A stretch of DNA of 64,000 nt from Acuticoccus sp. MNP-M23 (GCF_031195445.1 NZ_CP133480.1:682001-746000), one strand, 5' to 3'; positions 48,150 to 57,653 are shown, counted from the first letter of the stretch. Numbers and translations are program-made. Notes: generated from the sequence alone by a model not told the origin.

Positions 48150-50792
48150 TTACCAGCGACACATGTCCTGAAGCGTTTGGGCAACAGGTTCATCTGGCGT
48201 CTGGCACATCATGTAGATGCTACAGCATGCATCCGCGCATGCCAGAAAACTCTGCGCCGGATGCTTGGGTGTGGAAGCGGCGACGTGGCGCCCAAAAGCC
48301 GCGCAGGTGCATGGGCACACGGGTGATGCCGCTGCACTTTCACTCGGCTGTTGCGGTGATGGCGCCGGGGTTGCGCCCTTCCCTTCCGGCTCGGGTTCGG
48401 CTGAATCAACACCGCGCATGATCTGGCGGACTTCTTTGCGCCATCGCGCGAGATAGAAATCGCCGAGCGCGGTTCCCACCAGGTCCCGGTCAGGTCGGCG
48501 CACCCTGTGCTCCAGAAACGGAAAAGTCTGCGTGACGCTGCTTCCGGCAAGGGGTCCCAGCGCGAACGCAAAGCGCAGCGTGACCGAGTTTTCCGCCCGC
48601 GCCGTCACCTGCACGGTAGCGTAGACTTCGGGCTCGACCTGGTTGCCAAGGCCCCCCACCATGTCAGTCCGCGCCAGTTCGTAGGACGTGCCCTTTGTCA
48701 TTTCAGGCCATCGCGCGAGGCGCGCGTGAAAAAGGCCGTCGTCGCGCGGGACCGTGAGGGCGAGTCTGACGCGTTGGGTCTGCGTCATCGGCACGCTGAG
48801 TTGCCCGTCGCGGATCGTGTAGCGCATGAAGGCAAGGTCGAAGCCGGAGACGGTGTCGTCGCCTGCGAGGCCCTCGCGCACCTCGCGGCGCGCGCCCCCC
48901 CAGTCGACGCGTCTCGACGCAAGCCGCGGCAGCTTCGCCATGGTGACGGGGTCCGCAGCTGTCATCAAGAGCATCTGGATCGCACTTACGGCCACTCGCG
49001 ACATATCGTTGAGGATCGGGCGATTTTCGGGACCGACAAGGTCCGAGCGCTCATCGTCCCCGAAATCGAAGGGGTTGAAGTCGTTGGGTCCGAAGGCGCG
49101 GGTTGTCGGTTCGATCACGACGGCGCTGTGGACGCCGCTGCCCGAAGGCGCCGGGCCGGTGGCCCCCGCCGTATCAGTCAGCTTCAGCGCGATGGCGAGG
49201 TCGGCTTCACGCCACGGCGTCTTCTCCGTCACAAACCGCCGGGTCGCCCGGTCCCCCTCGCCAAACCGGCGCATGGGGGACTGATTGTAGACAACCTGGA
49301 TTTGCTGCGGCCGATCCAGCAGCGGCACCGGGATAACCCAGCGCACGGCGTGGGTTGCACCATCGCGGGTCGGTCCCTCGCGGATCGGCAGGCACGCCCG
49401 GCGCCCTTCCTCCAACGACGCGTCGAGCGCGTCGGCGCAGGAGAACACCGGCACCTGATAGGCATCTTCGCCGGCGGTTATCGCGGCAAGGCCGAGGTGA
49501 AACCCGTCCGCCGTGGCGAGATCGTCCGCAACCAGCCGGATCATGATTTCCGCCTTGCCGGAGCCGGTAGGGATAGCGATCTGATGGCATTGTCCCGCGT
49601 AGTTCATGAATGGCGCGGCGGGCCTATCGTAGCGCAGGTTGTTCTTGGAAAGCTCGACACCCTTGCAATTGAACATGGTGCCCAGCCATTCACTGCGCGT
49701 GATGTCTGGCGGGGTGCGCGGAAACCCTTCGAACGAGGTTCCGGGGTAGCTGGCGATATCGGCCATCGCGAGGGTCAGCGCCGGACCGAAGGGAGCCGTG
49801 TTCAACCGTTGCCGCATCAGACTATCGAACCAGCGCACCGCGTCGGCCTCGCGCGCCACGGGCCGGAACGGATCGGACGGAAAAATCGTGTCGAGCAGGC
49901 TGACGCTGCCATTGCCATACCGCTCGGCCAGATGCGCGAAGAAGCTGCCACCCTTGTAGGCGTTGGACGGGTGGAAGAGACCGATTGCGTAGTTCGCTGC
50001 GCCGAAGACCTGCTTGCGGTCGCCGGGTTCGATCGTCTCCGGTGCAGTGCCCCGTGCCGCGATGAAGCGAGCAGCAGCGAACTGTGCGCTGCCTTCGTAT
50101 AGCCACTTGTCGTCTTCGGTGAGGATGTTGTCGAAACATGGCCGCCGGGCGTTCATCGAACTGCGGATCGTTGTGGCCTGCACAGCGTGCACAAGTTCGT
50201 GCATGGCGGTCGCGCCCACATCGTAGGCGGGGTCGACCGCGAGGTGCAGGCCGTTGAAGGCGATGAAACCGGATTGCCCCGCATCGGCCGTCCAGTCGCA
50301 GAACGCAAAATGAGCGACGACGTCTGGCTTCATGTTGTTGTCGACGAACACAACCAGCGAAGAGGCCTCGCCCGGTCCGTCGACGACTGGCCCCAGAATA
50401 TCGGGGCTGACATCGATGCGCTTGGAAAGGTAGCCCATTGCCGCGGACAGTTCCGCCTCCAGGCGAAGCGCGCTGGTGAGAAGCAGTTGCGCGCAGGCAT
50501 CATGGCCGCGCCGGCTAACCAGCCCGCAGTCAGTGACCACATTGGTCGGCTGCCAATCCGCAATGTTGTTCCATTGGCTTCGCGGTGGCAGACCGATCCG
50601 CGATGCGGCGGCGCCGGCCCACTCCGGCGAGTCGGGAAACAGGTTGATGGGCGGCACGCCCGGCCCACGGATGTGGCGGTGTTCGACCGGCTCGGGTGAC
50701 GGGAGCGAGAAGGCGCCTGTTTCGATCTGCGCCGTTGCGCTCGTCAGCGCGAGAGCAGTCCACAAGGCTGCCACGATCCAACGTGCCGTCAT
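48150..50792 (-). CDS. Exported gluzincin-like metallopeptidase
   Basis: An 880-residue protein with a signal peptide (MTARWIVAALWTALALTSATA). A zinc motif HELVH is at 198-202 and a downstream WLYEGSAQF (Glu233) supplies the usual third ligand of gluzincins, in a domain spanning ~90-390. A beta-rich central region follows, then a C-terminal ~50 residues rich in Cys (VCPCTCAAFGRH, CADACCSIYMMCQTP, MCRW). ATG 50792 has GGGAG upstream and overlaps the previous stop (ATGA). It is the last gene of the six-gene operon. Substrate unknown; probably periplasmic or surface. Confidence 0.75.
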   Translation of the reverse strand: MTARWIVAALWTALALTSATAQIETGAFSLPSPEPVEHRHIRGPGVPPINLFPDSPEWAGAAASRIGLPPRSQWNNIADWQPTNVVTDCGLVSRRGHDACAQLLLTSALRLEAELSAAMGYLSKRIDVSPDILGPVVDGPGEASSLVVFVDNNMKPDVVAHFAFCDWTADAGQSGFIAFNGLHLAVDPAYDVGATAMHELVHAVQATTIRSSMNARRPCFDNILTEDDKWLYEGSAQFAAARFIAARGTAPETIEPGDRKQVFGAANYAIGLFHPSNAYKGGSFFAHLAERYGNGSVSLLDTIFPSDPFRPVAREADAVRWFDSLMRQRLNTAPFGPALTLAMADIASYPGTSFEGFPRTPPDITRSEWLGTMFNCKGVELSKNNLRYDRPAAPFMNYAGQCHQIAIPTGSGKAEIMIRLVADDLATADGFHLGLAAITAGEDAYQVPVFSCADALDASLEEGRRACLPIREGPTRDGATHAVRWVIPVPLLDRPQQIQVVYNQSPMRRFGEGDRATRRFVTEKTPWREADLAIALKLTDTAGATGPAPSGSGVHSAVVIEPTTRAFGPNDFNPFDFGDDERSDLVGPENRPILNDMSRVAVSAIQMLLMTAADPVTMAKLPRLASRRVDWGGARREVREGLAGDDTVSGFDLAFMRYTIRDGQLSVPMTQTQRVRLALTVPRDDGLFHARLARWPEMTKGTSYELARTDMVGGLGNQVEPEVYATVQVTARAENSVTLRFAFALGPLAGSSVTQTFPFLEHRVRRPDRDLVGTALGDFYLARWRKEVRQIMRGVDSAEPEPEGKGATPAPSPQQPSESAAASPVCPCTCAAFGRHVAASTPKHPAQSFLACADACCSIYMMCQTPDEPVAQTLQDMCRW

Positions 50793-52018
50793 TGGGGTCT
50801 CCCGCCGTTTTCCGTGATCCATTGTGTCGTTCCGGCAGCACGGGCGCGCTTGGCGCCGGCAACCGCTGCGCAAGCCGCAGGATCGCCAGGCGTGACCGTG
50901 ATGGGAACAGCCACCAGGATGCTCGCTTCTGCGCCGCGCTTGTCGATTGCGATGTAGCGGATTTCCACCGGGCCGGGCCGAGCCGGGGCAAACAGCGTCA
51001 CGGTGTGGAACCCGCTGTAGAGTTCCTGCCAGTCGAGCATGTCGGGCGTTTCGCGCCAGGGGAGCGCGAGCGTGACACGCCGCACCGTCTCGGGCCATCC
51101 GAGAGAACGCGTCGGCGTCCGGGGTGTCGCCGGCCCGTGCCAGGTGATCTCGATGGGGCCGCAGATCGGCACGGTGCGGTCAGCGACTTCGAGCCGAGGC
51201 GTTTCTCCGTTCGCAGGATCGAACGTCAGTCCCTCCGGCGGTGCGGCCGGTCCGCCCGACTTCAATGCCTCGAAGTCCGGCAGTGGCGGCTCCGCGGGCG
51301 CTGCTGGAACCGTGCAAGCCGGCCGCGTGAACGTGGTTGCGGCGAGACTGTGCCCACCGCTTTTGTAGCTTACCCGATAGGCCCCGGCCGCTTCGGGCAC
51401 GGGAAGATGCAAGGTGTTGCTGCCGCCATCATCAAGGAAGGTGAAGCTTGCAAAGACGTCGCCATCCTGCGTGCTCACGTCGATCCCGTCCCCATGCCAG
51501 CGCGGGCCGCGAATGCGCACCGGAAACGTCGGCGCGCAAGGCTCTATGACCGCAGGGGCGGCGATCTTTGCGTCTGACGGCGTCACTTTCACCCTCGCCA
51601 CCAACTCGCGACCCTTGGTGATGTCGACGATCTCGTAGTCGCCGGGTTCGGCCGGTGCGCGAAAGACCCTTCGCACGGAGTCCGGAAAACGATGTTGCGC
51701 GACCGGGCGCACACCGCCGCGTTCCTTCCCGCGCCGCCGGAGACGAAGCCGCTGGTGCCAATCGTTCGAGGTCATCAAGATGGGCGCATGGGCTGGAGTC
51801 GGCGGCAGAACTTCGGGCGCGTCCGGTTCTGTCCCCTCCGCGGGGTCAGCGGCTGCGGGCGAAGCCGGTTCATCGCAGCGCCCTTCGGCGAGCGCGAACA
51901 GGTCGTCGGCGCATCGGGCGTTGTCGCGCTGCGCCTGTTCGAACAGGCTCTGCGCTGTGGCGCCGGTGCTGACGGCGGCGCTGAAAAGCACGATGGCCGC
52001 AATGCGCCCGGCCATCAT
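50789..52018 (-). CDS. Exported beta-rich protein of the VWA operon
   Basis: A 409-residue protein with a signal peptide (MMAGRIAAIVLFSAAVSTGATA), a short helical segment with two Cys (FEQAQRDNARCADDLFALAEGRCDEP), then two or three Ig-like beta domains with repeated patterns (PGDYEIVDITKGRELVARVKVTP; AAGAYRVSYKSGGHSLA; RPGPVEIRYIAIDKRGAEASI). It overlaps the neighbours by ATGA on both sides. Probably a periplasmic structural or binding protein acting with the metallopeptidase encoded next; no family named. Confidence 0.65.
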   Translation of the reverse strand: MMAGRIAAIVLFSAAVSTGATAQSLFEQAQRDNARCADDLFALAEGRCDEPASPAAADPAEGTEPDAPEVLPPTPAHAPILMTSNDWHQRLRLRRRGKERGGVRPVAQHRFPDSVRRVFRAPAEPGDYEIVDITKGRELVARVKVTPSDAKIAAPAVIEPCAPTFPVRIRGPRWHGDGIDVSTQDGDVFASFTFLDDGGSNTLHLPVPEAAGAYRVSYKSGGHSLAATTFTRPACTVPAAPAEPPLPDFEALKSGGPAAPPEGLTFDPANGETPRLEVADRTVPICGPIEITWHGPATPRTPTRSLGWPETVRRVTLALPWRETPDMLDWQELYSGFHTVTLFAPARPGPVEIRYIAIDKRGAEASILVAVPITVTPGDPAACAAVAGAKRARAAGTTQWITENGGRPQ

Positions 52019-53037
52019 TCCACGTAATCCTTGATCGCGACCTTAGCGCGTTCGAAATCCTTCAGCACCGCGGGGACATTCTCGTCGAGCCCGGCCTGGC
52101 TGGCGTTCTTGCCCATCAGAAGTTCGGTGGCGGTGAAGAACAGCACATCGTTGTCGATGATGAAACCGACGCGGGCGTAGTGTTCGGCAAGGTCGAGCAG
52201 CGTCGTCTGCGTCGCGGGTGTGAGGATCCGGTGAAGCGCGAGTTCGTTCGTCGCCCCGTCCGGACCGGGCTCCACGGATGCGTGGTATTTCCCGCTGAAC
52301 TCGGTGGAGAGCGTGTCGAGGTCCGGGCCGTTGCCGCGGCCGGCGAAAAACGCGTCGGGCGCGATAACGGCGCGCACGCCGGTGGCGCGGCCGAGCCTGT
52401 AAGCGCCGGTGAGCGTGAGCATAACGCCGAGCCGCCCCTTGCCGCCGCGCGCGTCCTTGCGCAACGCAGCAGCACCGAGAGTTGCATCATGGTCGAGCGT
52501 GCCGATGCCGAGCCAGAAAGGCGCGCCATCAATGTCGCTTGTGCCCCAGAATTCGCCGTCGATCGGGCGCAACTGCGTGACGAGGCCCGGCTGTTCGTTG
52601 GCAATGAGCGTCATGCGCGGCGATCGGCGCCGGGTGTCGCCCCCGCCGACGTCCCGCACCAGCTTGCCGGTGTAGGACCAGCCGAGTTCGTTGGCGAGCG
52701 CGATGCGCCGAACGGTGCGGCGACCCTTGGCGTTGGCCAGCTTGTCGGCGCCGAAGACGACCGCCATCCCAGCGGTGAAGAGTGCGATCCCGCCCCATGG
52801 ATCACGCCCGGCGACAAGATCCCAGCCAACCCAGACGACCGAGGCAAGCACCGCGTAAAGTGCGAAAGAGGTGACGGCGCGCGGGACGGCAAAGCCCTTG
52901 CGGATGGATGACGGGTCCGGTGTCGCCACCGATATCCCGCCTGCGAACGGGTCCCAGTGCTCACGCACGACGGTGCCGTCGCGGCCCTCCTCGGCCTCCT
53001 CGGCACGCTTGACGAGGGTTGCCAGATCGCCTGCCAT
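52015..53037 (-). CDS. DUF3137-like membrane protein
   Basis: A 340-residue protein with two adjacent membrane helices (~52-90, VTSFALYAVLASVVWVGWDLVAG and GGIALFTAGMAVVFGADKLA) and a cytosolic-type domain with SPRMTLIANEQPG, DGEFWGTSDIDGAPFWLGIGTLDHDA and VMLTLTGAYRL, the layout of DUF3137 proteins. Those are frequently encoded next to LemA, as here. ATG 53037 overlaps the previous stop. Role unknown. Confidence 0.65.
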   Translation of the reverse strand: MAGDLATLVKRAEEAEEGRDGTVVREHWDPFAGGISVATPDPSSIRKGFAVPRAVTSFALYAVLASVVWVGWDLVAGRDPWGGIALFTAGMAVVFGADKLANAKGRRTVRRIALANELGWSYTGKLVRDVGGGDTRRRSPRMTLIANEQPGLVTQLRPIDGEFWGTSDIDGAPFWLGIGTLDHDATLGAAALRKDARGGKGRLGVMLTLTGAYRLGRATGVRAVIAPDAFFAGRGNGPDLDTLSTEFSGKYHASVEPGPDGATNELALHRILTPATQTTLLDLAEHYARVGFIIDNDVLFFTATELLMGKNASQAGLDENVPAVLKDFERAKVAIKDYVE

Positions 53038-53369
53038 CAGTCGCTTGCCTCCGGTCCGATGCCGACGCGGGGCGGCACCGTGACGGTCGCCCGGTTTTCC
53101 GCGCCAAGCTCGACGTCGCTGGCCGGCCGGAAACTTCTGCGCACTGCGTTGAAGTTCGCAGGGGTCGACTGGATCAGTGTGATGTAGTCCCGAGCGCTGC
53201 CGTTGCAGAACCGCCGCGCCGCCGCGATCTGGCCCTCGGTTTCCTCAAGCTGCCGCTGGAGGATGGCCACGTTCTCGCCCGCGGTGCGCGCCGGGTTGGA
53301 CAAAGCGGAGACCAGAAGGGCCTGCAGGGAGGCCGAGGGACCGGCCTCCCCGATAATCGAGACCGCCAT
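53037..53369 (-). CDS. Short LemA-like protein lacking the N-terminal helix
   Basis: A 110-residue protein with the conserved C-terminal helical hairpin of LemA (VAILQRQLEETEGQIAAARRFCNGSARDYITLIQSTPANFNAVRRSF). The usual N-terminal membrane helix and first long helix (~90 residues) are absent, so it is either a truncated LemA or a specialised variant. It starts at the stop of the VWA gene and shares one base with the DUF3137 start. Confidence 0.65.
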   Translation of the reverse strand: MAVSIIGEAGPSASLQALLVSALSNPARTAGENVAILQRQLEETEGQIAAARRFCNGSARDYITLIQSTPANFNAVRRSFRPASDVELGAENRATVTVPPRVGIGPEASD

Positions 53370-55252
53370 CAGGGCGCCGGGACCTCGATGGCGAACCGGT
53401 CGACCCAGATATGGCTTTCGCCTTTCCTGGCATCGGAATACTGGCCGGGCAGAAACGCCGCCCGTCCCGACACGCGAAGCGCGGTGAGCGTTTCGGTCGT
53501 GACGGTCATCTCCTCGGCAGCGCGCTCGTCGTTCGCCGGCAGCGTCATCGTGACGGCTGCAGTCAGTTCGCGGCCGCGGCGTTTCAAAGTGAGCCGTGCG
53601 CCGTCAACTTCCAGCGACTGCAGGACCTTTTCGGCGTATGCACTGCCCAGCCTGCAGATATCTCTGGCAAAGGGACCGGCGAAGAGATCCTTGTCGACCA
53701 CTGTCATCTGGCCGTCGGAGAGCCTGACAGCGGCGAGAATCAGGCGCGTGCCGCAGCCCTTTGTATCCTGGTAGAGCACGGCCGTGTACTGATTCTGCGC
53801 ATCGTCAAAGAGCGAAAGAAACAGACCCGCGGCCCCGGTTTGCGGCGACATGCGGGCGTCCGCGACGAGGTCGAAATCGCCATCTGGCAGCGGTTCATCG
53901 AGAACGTAGCGGTTGAAAGGCTCTTCGTCGGAGTAGACTGTCGTGCCAGCGACGGCGGCAAACAGCGCGCCCTTCCCGTCCAACGAGGCGAGCTCTGGTG
54001 CGGGCTGCTCGACCTGCCACGCCGGGTCGAGGGGCCCGTCAAAGGTTTCCTCGAAACGCACTTCGGACGGCATAGCTGCAGGAACCGGCGGCACCTCAGG
54101 TTCAGGTGCCGGAACCGGGACGTCGGCGCTGGCAGCTTCAGCGACTTCGACCAGCGCATCCGTCAGCTCTGCGGCGTTGCTGGCCGCAAGTTGAAGCCCG
54201 TTGCCTTCCTCTGCGATGCACGAAAGCGCAGCGTTCTGTTCCTCGGTCAGCCCGAAGCCGACGACGTGGACGCGGGTTCTTACCCCGCGGGCGGCCAGGG
54301 AGGCCGCCGCCGCGCAGGGATCGCCGCCGCACGTTTCGAGGCCATCGGAAATGACGAGAACATCGGCCTGCCGGTCACCCGGCGAGATGGCGTCGGTGGC
54401 CCGCGACAGCGCGCCCGCGATCGGCGTCTTTCCACGCGGAGTCACAAGCTCGGCAAAATCACCGATCACGCGGCTGTCGTGCGCGCCGGTGGCGAGCAAA
54501 ACCTCGATATCGCTGCAATCGGCCTCGCGGTTGTGGCCATACGCCATCAAACCGAGGTTGAGCGTCCCCGACAGGTCCGCCGCAAGGCCGCGAAGCGCGT
54601 CCTTGGCCGTCGTGATTTTCGCAACACCGTCGATCTGCCCCCACATCGAACCCGACCCGTCCAGGATGAACAGCATGTCGCCGCGCGACGGGTCCGGCCT
54701 GAAGCCTGGCATATCCCCCTCGATGGGTTCGTCGGCTGCCGGCTCGGCGCCGAGCGCGATCTCAGGCTGGTTCGGGTCACCTCGGCCTGCGTCGACCATC
54801 TGGGCGAGGTTCCAGTTGTTTGCCGAGGATGAGATCAGTGAGATCTGCCAGGGCTCACCGGGCGAGCGCTTGACGAGGGTATAGGCGATGCGCTGCGGCG
54901 CGCCGAAATTGTCGAACTCGGTCCACACCTGCGCCGCGCCCTGAAGGATCGGCACATCGTCGTCAGCGTAGACCGAAAGGCCGGTGATGTCGAAGTCCTG
55001 CGCATCGAACACCGGGTCGAACTCCAAGTTTGTGCGCACCACAGCATCCGCCAGCGGGTCGACCAGATAGCGCCTCAGCGCAGGGCCATCGTTCAAGAGC
55101 GATCCGCGCCCCTGCTCCAGGCGCGCAAGGTGTTCGTTGACAAACGCCTCGACAAGGGCGACCGCCGCGCCGACATCGTCCTGCGCGCGGACAGGAAGAG
55201 CGGAAAGAACGGAGAACGCGAACGCTCCGAGGAAAGCGGCAAAAAGCTTCAC
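53369..55252 (-). CDS. Exported VWA-domain protein with C-terminal lectin-like domain
   Basis: A 627-residue protein: signal peptide (1-23), a DUF3828-like N-terminal domain (~25-155), a von Willebrand A domain (~190-385) with the MIDAS DGSGS at 198-202 and conserved DVLVISDGLETCGGDPC, a Pro-rich linker (VPVPAPEPEVPPVPAA), and a C-terminal beta-sandwich (~405-625) beginning FEETFDGPLDPAWQV. The N- and C-terminal domains are related to those of the next upstream gene. It starts 14 bases after that gene. Probably periplasmic or surface, metal-dependent protein-protein binding. Confidence 0.8.
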   Translation of the reverse strand: MKLFAAFLGAFAFSVLSALPVRAQDDVGAAVALVEAFVNEHLARLEQGRGSLLNDGPALRRYLVDPLADAVVRTNLEFDPVFDAQDFDITGLSVYADDDVPILQGAAQVWTEFDNFGAPQRIAYTLVKRSPGEPWQISLISSSANNWNLAQMVDAGRGDPNQPEIALGAEPAADEPIEGDMPGFRPDPSRGDMLFILDGSGSMWGQIDGVAKITTAKDALRGLAADLSGTLNLGLMAYGHNREADCSDIEVLLATGAHDSRVIGDFAELVTPRGKTPIAGALSRATDAISPGDRQADVLVISDGLETCGGDPCAAAASLAARGVRTRVHVVGFGLTEEQNAALSCIAEEGNGLQLAASNAAELTDALVEVAEAASADVPVPAPEPEVPPVPAAMPSEVRFEETFDGPLDPAWQVEQPAPELASLDGKGALFAAVAGTTVYSDEEPFNRYVLDEPLPDGDFDLVADARMSPQTGAAGLFLSLFDDAQNQYTAVLYQDTKGCGTRLILAAVRLSDGQMTVVDKDLFAGPFARDICRLGSAYAEKVLQSLEVDGARLTLKRRGRELTAAVTMTLPANDERAAEEMTVTTETLTALRVSGRAAFLPGQYSDARKGESHIWVDRFAIEVPAP

Positions 55253-55266
55253 GATGGGCTCCAGAC

Positions 55267-56604
55267 TCAGTTCGCGGTTGCTGCTGTGATTTCGAGGCGC
55301 TCCAGCCGCCCCACGGTTTCCCCGCGCGACTTTCCCTGACCGACCAGGAGTGCGACGGGGCCGGGCACCTTGAATGCCGCCACGGCTTGGGTGTTGTACT
55401 GCGCAGGACCGCCGGGCTGGTCACCGTTCGCCGGCAGTGTCATCTCAAGGCGGCCGGAATAGCGCGGGCCGCGCCTGGAGAGAATGAGGCGAAACCCGTC
55501 GTTCTCAAGCGCGGTGAGGATGGCATCGCCGTAGGCACGGCCGCCTGGGTTACCGCTGCACACGGACTTGACGAACGGGCCATTGAACATCGATCGGGAG
55601 AAGCTCGTCGTCACCGACTTGTTCGCGGCGCCGACGGCGCGCGTGTTGTAGATCCCCACATAAAGCTGCGCCCCGCAGCCGCTCGTGTAGATGTACGCGC
55701 TCAGCCGGATCACGTTTTCCGGCCCGCCGAAGAGGGCAAGCTCGACTGCGTCGGACCCGGTCTTCGGCTCCAGCTTGGCTGTGAGTGAGATGTCGAAGTC
55801 GCCTGCCGGTGTCCCCTCCAGAATGAAGACGTTGTCGGCGTCGGCCTTGGTCAGAGTGTCGTTTCCGCCCGAAGAGATCACCGTCAACGCGCTGCCTTCG
55901 ACGATGTATGCGCCAGTGTCGGGATTCTGGACCTGCCACGCCGGGCCAAGGTCCCGGCCATCGAAGTCGTCAATAAAAGGGAGTGACAAGCTCGCCGTTT
56001 GAGCGGCCCCCCCGGCGGTTACTGGCTCGTCTCCGTCTGCGGCGATCAGCGCCTCTATGTCGAGCGTGGCCGTTTCGCCAGGCGTGTTGCCGGACCGTGC
56101 GGCCTCTGTGGCGGGAGCCGCCAGTTGGTCAAACAGGCTCCCGCCGGATCCGCTGGCACTGTCCGACATTGCGGCAACGTTCGCCAGGGTCCAACCATCG
56201 CCGAAGATGTCGACGATACGCAGGCCATCAGACCCGTCCTCCAGCCTGAAGTTTACAATTTTGGCTTCGCCGCCCGCCAGAACAGCTGCATCCACGCGGC
56301 CACTTTCAACGCTGCGCAATTCATAGCGTTCAATTACGCGCTGGTGACCGCCTGACAGGGGATCAAAACCGGTGCCGGTCTTCGCCAGCGCTTCGGCAAC
56401 TTGTGGCGAGACGAACGCCTCTGTCAGCCCGGGTGTCTCGGTAATCCGCGCACCGCTCGCGCGAACGCCGATAACAACGTCATAGAACGAACGCGTCAGC
56501 TGCAAGAGTGCAGCATCATTTGCGGACTGGGCCCACGCGGGCGATCCGGCGACTAGCAATGTGACAAGCATCAAAGCGCGAAATTCTCGGTTGTTTCTGC
56601 TCAT
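55267..56604 (-). CDS. Exported protein with DUF3828-like and lectin-like domains
   Basis: A 445-residue protein with a signal peptide (MSRNNREFRALMLVTLLVAGSPAWA). Residues ~28-145 form a DUF3828-like domain (LLQLTRSFYDVVIGV, VVNFRLEDGSDGLRIVDIFGDGWTLANVAAM). Residues ~210-445 form a beta-sandwich starting IDDFDGRDLGPAWQVQNPD and ending RLERLEITAA, parallel to the C-terminal domain of the VWA protein. It is the first gene of the operon, ATG 56604. A duplicated gene with or without the VWA insertion likely gave rise to the pair. Confidence 0.72.
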   Translation of the reverse strand: MSRNNREFRALMLVTLLVAGSPAWAQSANDAALLQLTRSFYDVVIGVRASGARITETPGLTEAFVSPQVAEALAKTGTGFDPLSGGHQRVIERYELRSVESGRVDAAVLAGGEAKIVNFRLEDGSDGLRIVDIFGDGWTLANVAAMSDSASGSGGSLFDQLAAPATEAARSGNTPGETATLDIEALIAADGDEPVTAGGAAQTASLSLPFIDDFDGRDLGPAWQVQNPDTGAYIVEGSALTVISSGGNDTLTKADADNVFILEGTPAGDFDISLTAKLEPKTGSDAVELALFGGPENVIRLSAYIYTSGCGAQLYVGIYNTRAVGAANKSVTTSFSRSMFNGPFVKSVCSGNPGGRAYGDAILTALENDGFRLILSRRGPRYSGRLEMTLPANGDQPGGPAQYNTQAVAAFKVPGPVALLVGQGKSRGETVGRLERLEITAATAN

Positions 56605-56728
56605 TAAGCGCCCCGTAGATATGTACGTTTCTCGACATCAATGCGGCTAGACTATAATCCTACCTCCATAAATAAACAGAGTACATTCCAACTAACTCGC
56701 CCGATATGGAAGTCATGCGTAGACGCTC
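56605..56728. promoter_or_regulatory. Likely promoter region of the VWA operon
   Basis: A short, AT-richer stretch (GACTATAATCCTACCTCCATAAATAAACAG...) between the operon start and the IS5 element; an IS5 insertion lies only ~125 bases upstream of the first gene and may affect expression. No operator recognised. Confidence 0.45.
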
Positions 56729-56813
56729 AGAGCGTGTTTGAGAGGGTGGTTTCCGACGGCGATTGCGTCGTGATTCATGGTGTGTCGGAGTCCCTGATGC
56801 GAGACGAACGCCG

Positions 56814-57230
56814 ATGCCCCGACGCAAGCGCCGCGCCTATCCGAGCGACCTGACGAACAGCCAGTGGGCCGTGATCGAGCCGATGATCCCCGACGCCGCG
56901 CCGGGCGGTCGCCCGCGCCGCTCGCCCAAGCGCAAGATCGTCGAGGCGATCCTTTATCTGCTGCGCGCCGGTTGCTCCTGGCGGCTTTTACCGCACGATT
57001 TCCCGCCATGGCAGACGGTGTATTGTTTTCTCCGGCGCTGGGAGGGCGAAGGGGTCTGGGCGCGGGTCCACCACAGCCTCGCCATGGCGGACCGGGAGCG
57101 CACGGGGCGCGAGGCCTCGCATTCCGCCGCCATCATCGACAGCCAGAGCGTCAGGGCGGCGGATCAAAAGGGGGTTTCAAAGGCTACGACGTCGGCAAGA
57201 AGATCTTCGGGCGAAAGCGCCACATTCTGA
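56814..57230 (+). CDS. IS5-family transposase, first frame
   Basis: A frame from ATG 56814: RKRRAYPSDLTNSQWAVIEPMIPDA (DUF4096), RKIVEAILYLLRAGCSWRLLPHDFPPWQTVY and the first catalytic Asp in SAAIIDSQSVRAADQKG. After AAAAGGGGG near 57166-57174 the homologous sequence continues in the -1 frame, a common arrangement in the IS427 group where frameshifting makes the full transposase. Confidence 0.85.
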   Translation: MPRRKRRAYPSDLTNSQWAVIEPMIPDAAPGGRPRRSPKRKIVEAILYLLRAGCSWRLLPHDFPPWQTVYCFLRRWEGEGVWARVHHSLAMADRERTGREASHSAAIIDSQSVRAADQKGVSKATTSARRSSGESATF

Positions 57231-57595
57231 CCGACACCGACGGTCGCCTGCTCGCGGTCGAAGTCTACGCCGCCGACGTTCAGGACCGCGGCGGCGCGAA
57301 GGGCGTGCTGAAACGCACCCGGCGATCATTCCCCTTCGTGGAGACCGTCTTCGCGGACGGCGGCTATGCCGGACGCCTCGTTGACTGGGCGAAGGACAAG
57401 ACCAACGTCACCCTTGAGATCGTCCGTCGCATGCCCTGGATGAAGGGCTTCGTGGTCATTGGCCGCCGCTGGGTGGTCGAGCGCACCTTTGCGTGGATCA
57501 TGAAATCCAGACGCCTCGCACGAGACTATGAGCAGCTCACCATCGTCGCCGAAGCCCTCATAGTGATCGCTGCCGCCGCAACACTCGTCAGGTGA
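57150..57595 (+). CDS. IS5-family transposase, second frame
   Basis: The DDE-containing continuation: GGFKGYDVGKKIFGRKRHILTDTDG, FVETVFADGGYAGRLVDWA with the second Asp, and RRWVVERTFAWIMKSRRLARDYE with the Glu. It has no own start signal and is expected to be made by -1 frameshifting from the first frame. Confidence 0.82.
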
Positions 57596-57653
57596 TGGTT
57601 GTGCCCCTTCTCAAACACGCTCTAAGCTTGAAACACAACCAACCCAATCTCTT

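Larger units (their letters stand above)
56729..57623 (+). mobile_element. IS5-family (IS427-like) insertion sequence
   Basis: About 895 bp bounded by inverted repeats AGAGCGTGTTTGAGAGGG (left, from 56729) and AGAGCGTGTTTGAGAAGGGG (right, reading inward from 57623). It carries two overlapping transposase frames. Flanking bases do not make a convincing identical duplication. Confidence 0.85.

Noticed and set aside
48507-50102. 531-residue plus-strand frame opposite the metallopeptidase
   Set aside because: Antisense shadow; no homology features.
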